Source of the DNA: Trueperaceae bacterium
Lineage (GTDB): Bacteria > Deinococcota > Deinococci > Deinococcales > Trueperaceae
Length of the DNA stretch: 39,492 bases
Assembly: GCA_024642575.1 (NCBI GenBank)
Contig: JAHEBB010000003.1
Coordinates: 1-39,492, forward strand
Direction of reading: 5' to 3'
Shown here: positions 34,690-39,492 of the stretch, in pieces
Layout of the letters: each line of letters starts with the position of its first letter
Numbering within the stretch: the first letter of the stretch is position 1
The notes under the pieces: model-generated
Told to the model about the DNA's origin: nothing
What the model saw: only the letters and a program-made list of their open reading frames with translations
Databases searched by the model: none
Program-made: the position numbers and the translations under genes

Positions 34690-34880
34690 CTTGCGGCTTC
34701 TTTCTCACGTGCAATCGTCAAGAGGCGGGCGATTTCACGCTTTTTGGCACGAATTTCCCGAACATCACTGTTTTGACCAATAGCAGCCGTGAATCTTAAT
34801 TCCTGCAACTTCTTGCGCCTGGTTGCAACTTCTTCTTGAATTTCATCCATAGTTAAATTGCGCAACTCATTGGACTTCAT
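34686..34880 (-). CDS. rpmC: Ribosomal protein L29
   Basis: This helical-hairpin protein at the exit tunnel has 64 aa. It reads [20 protein letters not shown], then [21 protein letters not shown] chose the second of two adjacent ATGs (34880) because GAGG then lies six bases upstream. It overlaps the end of rplP by 14 nt. Confidence 0.94.
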   Translation of the reverse strand: MKSNELRNLTMDEIQEEVATRRKKLQELRFTAAIGQNSDVREIRAKKREIARLLTIAREKEAAR

Positions 34881-35292
34881 CATAAACCTCGCGTTTAACC
34901 ATTTTAGTTTTAATAGGGAGCTTATGACCTGCTAAGCGAAATGCCTCTTTAGCTTGCTCTTCAGTTACATTCGCCACTTCAAAAAGTATGCGACCTGGTT
35001 TAACTACAGCTACCCAATATTCAACAGCACCTTTACCTTTACCCATGCGAACCTCTTGAGGTTTTTTGGTCACAGGCTTATCAGGAAATATGCGAATATA
35101 GATTTTACCACCCCGTTTAAAGAAACGGCTCATGGTGATACGACAGGCTTCAATATGGTTGGATTTAATCCAAGCGGGTTCCATTGCCACCAGACCATAA
35201 TCGCCAAAAGCAACATAGTCGCCACCTTTGGTATCACCTGTCATGCGACCGCGGAACTGCTTGCGGTGTTTAACACGCTTAGGCAAGAGCAT
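34867..35292 (-). CDS. rplP: Ribosomal protein L16
   Basis: This 141-aa protein lies at the A site. It starts [60 protein letters not shown], and [20 protein letters not shown] are diagnostic. It shares one base with the rpsC stop. Confidence 0.97.
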   Translation of the reverse strand: MLLPKRVKHRKQFRGRMTGDTKGGDYVAFGDYGLVAMEPAWIKSNHIEACRITMSRFFKRGGKIYIRIFPDKPVTKKPQEVRMGKGKGAVEYWVAVVKPGRILFEVANVTEEQAKEAFRLAGHKLPIKTKMVKREVYDEVQ

Positions 35293-36104
35293 TATTTGGT
35301 CTCCCTTGAACGGCTAGTCCTGGGGCGGTCACTACGTTCGGGACGCTCAGGGCGGTCACTACGTTCACCACCGCCACCTTCATTACGGCGACGCGCTTGT
35401 GGGCGACGACGGCGACGACGATCTTTATCATCATCACGCTTGGTTCGGGGTAAAATCGCGGCTTTACGTTGCTTATCACCTACGATTTCACCATGGAATA
35501 CCCAAGTTTTAATACCAACCACGCCATAAGTGGTATTTGCTCTGGCAGTACCGTAGTCAATGTCTGCACGCAAGGTTTGCAAAGGTACACGACCTTCAGC
35601 GTACCACTCAGCTCTGGCTTGCTCTGCACCACCCAGACGACCTGAAGCGCGAATTTTTACGCCTAAAGCGCCTGATTCCATGGTGCGTTGAACAGCTTGC
35701 TTCATTGCCCTTCTAAAAGCAAAACGACGCTCGAGCTGGTCAGCAATACGCTGTGCAATTAAGTTAGCATTGGTATTGGCGTTGGTGACTTCCTGGACAT
35801 TAACGGCAATGGTGCCATCAACTTTTCCATCAAGTTTGGTTCGGAGTTCTTTAATGGATTCGCCGCCACGACCAATAACCACGCCTGGTTTAGCAGTATG
35901 AATCGTAATATTAATATTGTGCGCTGCACGCTCAATTTCAATATGCGAAACACCAGAGTGACCTACTTCTTTCATCACTACTTCACGAATAAGTTCATCT
36001 TCGCTCAGGAGTTTGGGATACTTATCAAAGGTTGCATACCAGCGTGCAGTAGGCATTTTATTAATGCCCAAACGCAAACCTCTGGCGTTAATCTTGTTAC
36101 CCAT
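35292..36104 (-). CDS. rpsC: Ribosomal protein S3 with charged C-terminal tail
   Basis: This 270-aa mRNA-entry protein starts [20 protein letters not shown]. The KH domain [20 protein letters not shown] and the C-terminal domain [20 protein letters not shown] and [20 protein letters not shown] are normal. The last 50 residues are a low-complexity tail of R, D, E, G, S and P, absent from the 233-aa E. coli protein. It contains a tandem ERSDRP repeat encoded by a 17-bp DNA repeat (35323-35339 and 35350-35366). It overlaps rplV by 8 nt. Confidence 0.96.
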   Translation of the reverse strand: MGNKINARGLRLGINKMPTARWYATFDKYPKLLSEDELIREVVMKEVGHSGVSHIEIERAAHNINITIHTAKPGVVIGRGGESIKELRTKLDGKVDGTIAVNVQEVTNANTNANLIAQRIADQLERRFAFRRAMKQAVQRTMESGALGVKIRASGRLGGAEQARAEWYAEGRVPLQTLRADIDYGTARANTTYGVVGIKTWVFHGEIVGDKQRKAAILPRTKRDDDKDRRRRRRPQARRRNEGGGGERSDRPERPERSDRPRTSRSRETK

Positions 36105-36435
36105 TACGTTCCTCCAGAATAATCGTTATATGACTGGTACGCTTGCGCATCATATCGGCACGGCCACGGGCTCTGGGAAGAAAGCGCTTTAGAACCGGTC
36201 CTTCATCAACCATTATTTTGGAGACAACCAGGGTATCTTCAAACATATCATGGTTATTAACAGCATTGGCCTTGGCACTTTGTAAAAGCTTCAAAATAGG
36301 CTTTGCCGCTCTACGGGGTGTAAAGGTCAAAATACTTTCGGCCTCATTCACTTTTTTACCGCGAATTAAATCAGCAACCAGACGCGTTTTTTGGGGCGTC
36401 GAGCGCAACATTGTAAGTTTGGCTTTAGCTTCCAT
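36097..36435 (-). CDS. rplV: Ribosomal protein L22
   Basis: This 112-aa protein has a loop that lines the exit tunnel. [20 protein letters not shown] and [17 protein letters not shown] are typical, as is the loop [20 protein letters not shown]. It shares one base with the rpsS stop and overlaps rpsC by 8 nt. Confidence 0.97.
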   Translation of the reverse strand: MEAKAKLTMLRSTPQKTRLVADLIRGKKVNEAESILTFTPRRAAKPILKLLQSAKANAVNNHDMFEDTLVVSKIMVDEGPVLKRFLPRARGRADMMRKRTSHITIILEERNG

Positions 36436-36704
36436 TATTTTTTGTTATTTCCGCTATGCCCACGGAAAGTACGTGTGGGAGAAAATTCACCTAACTTATG
36501 TCCAACCATGTTTTCCTGAACAAAGACCGGGACATGTTGTTTTCCGTTATAGACACCTATGGTTAAGCCAATCATCTCAGGCACAATTGTGCTGCGGCGG
36601 CTCCAGGTTTTAATAACTCTACGGTTATTGGTTTCTATCGCGTCGTCAACCTTATCTAACAGGTGATCATCAACAAAGGGTCCCTTTTTCATGCTACGTG
36701 CCAT
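36435..36704 (-). CDS. rpsS: Ribosomal protein S19
   Basis: This 89-aa small-subunit head protein starts [20 protein letters not shown]. The sequences [20 protein letters not shown] and [20 protein letters not shown] are complete. It begins 2 nt after the rplB stop. Confidence 0.98.
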   Translation of the reverse strand: MARSMKKGPFVDDHLLDKVDDAIETNNRRVIKTWSRRSTIVPEMIGLTIGVYNGKQHVPVFVQENMVGHKLGEFSPTRTFRGHSGNNKK

Positions 36705-36706
36705 GA

Positions 36707-37540
36707 TTATTTCCCTTTCTTCCGACGAATTATGAATCTCGAGCTGGTCTTACGCTTATTACGAGTTTTAAGCCCTTTAGACTTTTGACCCCAAGGGCTT
36801 ACTGGATCACGACCACCTGTAGAGCGACCTTCACCACCACCGTGAGGGTGATCGACTGGGTTCATAGCACGACCGCGGACATGAGGCTTGCGACCTGCCC
36901 ACCGTTTACGGCCTGCCTTACCAAGCGTAATATTTTTATGTTCACTATTACCAACAGAACCAACAGTTGCGTAACATTCCCCGTGCAAACGGCGAATTTC
37001 ACCACTTGGAAGACGTACAGAAACATAGTCACCATCGCGACCCTGAATCTGCACACTGGTACCTGCACTGCGGGCAAGTTGAGCACCTTTACCAGGAACC
37101 ATTTCAATAGCGTGAACAATAGTACCAATAGGAATAAAGCGTAAGGGCATCGCATTGCCTACGACAGGCTCAGCATCTGGACCACTTACAATTTGGCTAC
37201 CCACTTCAAGTTTATCTGGTGAGATAATATAGCGCTTTTCACCATCTAAATAATGAAGCAAAGCAATATTGGCGCTGCGGTTAGGATCATACTCTACAGC
37301 AGCGACTTTCGCTAATATACCCTCTTTATCACGGCGTTTAAAATCGATAACCCGATAACGACGTTTGTGACCACCACCGCGAAATCTCGAAGTGATACGA
37401 CCACGGTTATTACGCCCACCACTTTTCTTGATTGGCTCGAGCAGCGATCTTTCGGGATTGGTTTTGGTAATTTCCTCAAAACCAGGGGTAGTCATGAAGC
37501 GGCGTGAAGGGGTATAAGGTCTATAATTCTTTACGGGCAT
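36707..37540 (-). CDS. rplB: Ribosomal protein L2
   Basis: This 277-aa protein supports the peptidyl-transferase centre and subunit joining. The conserved blocks are [38 protein letters not shown] and the catalytic-region loop [20 protein letters not shown], with the key His of HPHGGGEG. It ends in a basic tail. An 11-nt gap follows rplW. Confidence 0.98.
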   Translation of the reverse strand: MPVKNYRPYTPSRRFMTTPGFEEITKTNPERSLLEPIKKSGGRNNRGRITSRFRGGGHKRRYRVIDFKRRDKEGILAKVAAVEYDPNRSANIALLHYLDGEKRYIISPDKLEVGSQIVSGPDAEPVVGNAMPLRFIPIGTIVHAIEMVPGKGAQLARSAGTSVQIQGRDGDYVSVRLPSGEIRRLHGECYATVGSVGNSEHKNITLGKAGRKRWAGRKPHVRGRAMNPVDHPHGGGEGRSTGGRDPVSPWGQKSKGLKTRNKRKTSSRFIIRRKKGK

Positions 37541-37551
37541 AAAACCACTCC

Positions 37552-37839
37552 TTAAGTGAGCCCTTCAAGCTCTTGAATACGTTGCCCCTCTTTAAGGGTA
37601 ACAACTGCTTTTTTACGCTCTGGACGACGACCTTTATGACGACCCATCGTTTTAATTTTGCCGCGAACTGCCGAAACGTTTATTTTGACAACCTCAACAT
37701 CGAAAACTTGCTCAACAGCATCCTTAATTTGGGTGCGATTTGCTTTTGGGTGAACATAAAAGGCATATTTGCCTACTTCGACCGTAGACAGCGCTTTTTC
37801 ACTTAGAACTGGTCTAAATAAAACTTCATGCGGGGTCAT
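37552..37839 (-). CDS. rplW: Ribosomal protein L23
   Basis: This 95-aa exit-tunnel protein docks trigger factor and SRP. It starts [20 protein letters not shown]. Typical blocks are [40 protein letters not shown], and the terminal [18 protein letters not shown]. It overlaps rplD by ATGA (37836-37839). Confidence 0.96.
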   Translation of the reverse strand: MTPHEVLFRPVLSEKALSTVEVGKYAFYVHPKANRTQIKDAVEQVFDVEVVKINVSAVRGKIKTMGRHKGRRPERKKAVVTLKEGQRIQELEGLT

Positions 37840-38426
37840 TCGCCTGCCTCCTCAAAGATTGAGGCGTCAGCAACAAGGCGGTCGTAACGCAAAATATCAT
37901 AAACATTAAGACCATTTCTTGGCAGTACCCCAACCCAAGGCAAATTCCTGGCAGCACGGCGCACCATTTCGTCATCAGTAACAACAAGAACGCGCTCTTT
38001 ACCATCAAAACCATTGCTTTTTGCCCAACTTACAAATTCTTTGGTTTTGCCTTCAATACCAAAGCTATCAACCAAGGTGAGTTTACCGTCATTGGCTCTA
38101 GCAGCAAGTGCCATTTGCAAACCTAAGCGACGAACACGTTTAGGTAAGGTGTAGCTATAATCACGGTGACGAGGGCCAAAGGCCTTACCGCCACCCACAA
38201 AGATAGGTGCGCGGCGACTGCCGTGGCGTGCTCTACCTGTACCTTTTTGTGGGTAAATTTTAGCCCCTGAAAGTGACACTTCTGCACGCGTTTGCGCCTG
38301 AGCTGTCCCACGGCGGCGCTTAGACAATTGCCAGCTAACCACTTCGTGTAAAACAGCCTCTTTTGGCTCGGGTAAATCTAAGGTAAGTTCACGTGACGAA
38401 CCAACGACATTTATAGTGACCGCCAT
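37836..38426 (-). CDS. rplD: Ribosomal protein L4
   Basis: This 196-aa protein has a long loop that reaches into the exit tunnel. The loop carries QTRAEVSLSGAKIYPQKGTG and RARHGSRRAPIFVGGGKAFG, and the C-terminal globular part ends PRNGLNVYDILRYDRLVADA. In E. coli, L4 represses the S10 operon; no leader region is visible in this window to test that. It shares one base with rplC. Confidence 0.96.
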   Translation of the reverse strand: MAVTINVVGSSRELTLDLPEPKEAVLHEVVSWQLSKRRRGTAQAQTRAEVSLSGAKIYPQKGTGRARHGSRRAPIFVGGGKAFGPRHRDYSYTLPKRVRRLGLQMALAARANDGKLTLVDSFGIEGKTKEFVSWAKSNGFDGKERVLVVTDDEMVRRAARNLPWVGVLPRNGLNVYDILRYDRLVADASIFEEAGE

Positions 38427-39046
38427 TAGCTCACCTTCCTTTTTGAGTCTTTCACAACAACCAAACCACCATTAGGGCCAGGGATAGCACCCTTAATAAG
38501 AAGCAAGTTATCATCCGCACGAATTTCTAAGAGCTCGAGCCCTAAGGTAGTGATTTTTTCACTGCCATAGTGTCCAGGCATTTTTTTGCCTTTATATACA
38601 CGGCCCGGAAACTTACGTTGTCCGATTGAACCAGGTGCACGGTGCTTTTTCTTAACCCCGTGAGTAGCAGGCAAACCACCAAAGTTCCAACGCTTAATAA
38701 CCCCTGCTGTACCGCGACCTTTACTTGTAGCAGTCACATCAACCTTTTGACCTTGCTCAAAAATCTCAACAGAAACCTGATCAGCTTCCGGACTAAAATC
38801 CCGAAACTCAACCAAGTGACGCTGGGGATTTGCCCCAGCCTTCTTGAAATGTCCGAGCTCTGGCTTGCTTGAAGCCTTTGTCGTCTTCTCTTCCCAACCA
38901 AGCTGCACAGCACTATAACCATCGCTATCTGCTGCTTTACGCTGAACAACTGGGCATGGACCTGCAAGAATGACAGTAACAGGAACCAGCCTGTCATCTT
39001 GCCATACTTGTGTCATACCTACTTTAGTGCCTAGGATGCCTTTCAT
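38426..39046 (-). CDS. rplC: Ribosomal protein L3
   Basis: This 206-aa early-assembly protein near the peptidyl-transferase centre starts [20 protein letters not shown]. The signature loop [20 protein letters not shown] and [20 protein letters not shown] is intact. It lies 2 nt after rpsJ. Confidence 0.98.
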   Translation of the reverse strand: MKGILGTKVGMTQVWQDDRLVPVTVILAGPCPVVQRKAADSDGYSAVQLGWEEKTTKASSKPELGHFKKAGANPQRHLVEFRDFSPEADQVSVEIFEQGQKVDVTATSKGRGTAGVIKRWNFGGLPATHGVKKKHRAPGSIGQRKFPGRVYKGKKMPGHYGSEKITTLGLELLEIRADDNLLLIKGAIPGPNGGLVVVKDSKRKVS

Positions 39047-39048
39047 GA

Positions 39049-39369
39049 CTAGCGTCCTCCGACCGTCTTAATCTCGATATCTACCCCGGTAGGAAGGTCA
39101 AGATGCATCAGGCTATCAATCGTACTTTTCGTAGGTGCTTTGATGTCTATCAGACGGTTATGCGTACGAATTTCAAAATGTTCACGACTGTCTTTGTTAA
39201 CGAATGGACTACGCAAAACGCAGTAACGGCGTGTTTTGGTAGGAAGAGGCACTGGGCCTGCAACTTTAGCCCCTGTCCGACGGACAGTATCGACAATCTT
39301 GGTTGCCGAATTATCTAAAGCCTTATGGTCAAAGCCTCTTAATTTAATACGAATACGTGGAGTTGCCAT
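39049..39369 (-). CDS. rpsJ: Ribosomal protein S10
   Basis: This 106-aa small-subunit protein and NusE transcription-antitermination partner has [40 protein letters not shown], and the closing [19 protein letters not shown], all family-typical. The gap to the upstream tuf stop is 2 nt, so tuf and rpsJ are cotranscribed. Confidence 0.98.
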   Translation of the reverse strand: MATPRIRIKLRGFDHKALDNSATKIVDTVRRTGAKVAGPVPLPTKTRRYCVLRSPFVNKDSREHFEIRTHNRLIDIKAPTKSTIDSLMHLDLPTGVDIEIKTVGGR

Positions 39370-39371
39370 AA

Positions 39372-39492
39372 TTACTTAGTAATACCAGTAACAACGCCAG
39401 CACCAACAGTACGACCACCTTCACGAATAGCAAAACGAAGGCCTTCTTCCATGGCAATGGGTTTGATAAGTTCGATAGCCAGTTCAATATTG
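39372..39492 (-). CDS. tuf: Elongation factor Tu, C-terminal end (rest outside window)
   Basis: The last 39 residues are visible and the 5' part lies beyond the window. They read [20 protein letters not shown] followed by [19 protein letters not shown] and TAA. The [18 protein letters not shown] block is the universal EF-Tu domain III ending. The terminal TGITK differs from the usual TKI(L/I)E ending. Placement just upstream of rpsJ is common. Confidence 0.95.
   Translation of the reverse strand, partial: NIELAIELIKPIAMEEGLRFAIREGGRTVGAGVVTGITK

Larger units (their letters stand above)
811..38540. repeat. Dispersed palindrome GCTCGAGC (core CTCGAG), about 70 cores / 35 octamers
   Basis: Exact octamers by hand count include 811, 1867, 2512, 2770, 2944, 3268, 3304, 3766, 5164, 6702, 7216, 7706, 8721, 9594, 10006, 11449, 12184, 12297, 12678, 16197, 16939, 18095, 19472, 20883, 21336, 21901, 22456, 24190, 24540, 24587, 24599, 29081, 35729, 37436 and 38533. 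A similar number of copies carry only the CTCGAG core. Base composition predicts roughly 0.4 octamers and 8 cores. Copies occur in all reading frames, often as the codon pair CTC GAG (Leu-Glu), and in intergenic DNA. This is a hand count and may be off by a few. Confidence 0.9.

Noticed and set aside
35323-35366. The 17-bp direct repeat in rpsC as a recombination or insertion scar
   Set aside because: It keeps the reading frame and encodes a natural low-complexity tail; slippage within the gene explains it.
34954-35529. 191-codon plus-strand frame opposite rplP and rpsC
   Set aside because: Antisense to two certain ribosomal genes; its Arg/Ser-rich end is the reverse of the S3 tail repeat.
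811-38540. GCTCGAGC as a CRISPR repeat, transposon end or integration site
   Set aside because: Spacing is irregular, flanks are unrelated, and copies lie inside intact genes; no array, target duplication or recombinase is present.

Overview
This window most likely comes from a member of the Deinococcota (Deinococcus-Thermus group), but one with unusually moderate GC (mid-40s % by eye). The best evidence is a homoisocitrate dehydrogenase of the Thermus lysine-pathway type at 8749-9738. Supporting traits are a TilS-TadA fusion protein, a DUF4388 protein, an IF-1 with an N-terminal extension, and RpoA, L28 and adenylate kinase of Deinococcota style. The assignment is an inference from protein resemblance, not from rRNA.

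Layout. (1) 1-7450: the end of an MFS transporter, a membrane diguanylate cyclase, an iscR-iscS pair behind a clear promoter, rpmB with its own promoter and terminator, a degenerate LytM/M23 protein, an AI-2E-family permease and an EcsC-like protein. (2) 7450-15030: an intergenic stretch ending in an orphan plus-strand terminator, a DUF4388 protein, homoisocitrate dehydrogenase, ftsX with an EnvC-like murein hydrolase activator, xdhC with a guanine-deaminase-like gene, and malate synthase. (3) 15150-24610: a YqiJ-YqiK (NfeD-like plus flotillin) operon, a structured 420-nt intergenic region, an alpha/beta-hydrolase lipoprotein, a DUF3108-like protein, folC, the TilS-TadA fusion and deoB. (4) 24628-39492, all on the minus strand: a complete S10-spc-alpha super-cluster. 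It runs tuf (3' end), rpsJ, rplC, rplD, rplW, rplB, rpsS, rplV, rpsC, rplP, rpmC, rpsQ, rplN, rplX, rplE, rpsN, rpsH, rplF, rplR, rpsE, rpmD, rplO, secY, adk, map, infA, rpmJ, rpsM, rpsK, rpsD, rpoA, rplQ, and closes with a strong terminator. rpmD and rpmJ are short genes read directly from the sequence.

The most striking signal is not a gene. The palindrome GCTCGAGC (core CTCGAG) is scattered through the whole window. My hand count is about 70 CTCGAG and about 35 exact octamers, against roughly 8 and 0.4 expected from base composition. It is dense in ordinary genes (about one core per 440 bp) and thinner in the ribosomal cluster (about one per 1060 bp). It forms the stem of two terminators and supplies the Shine-Dalgarno bases of at least two genes. 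This resembles the HIP1 palindrome of cyanobacteria, or the uptake sequences of Neisseria and Haemophilus, but with a different word. No CRISPR array, insertion sequence, prophage, tRNA or rRNA was seen.
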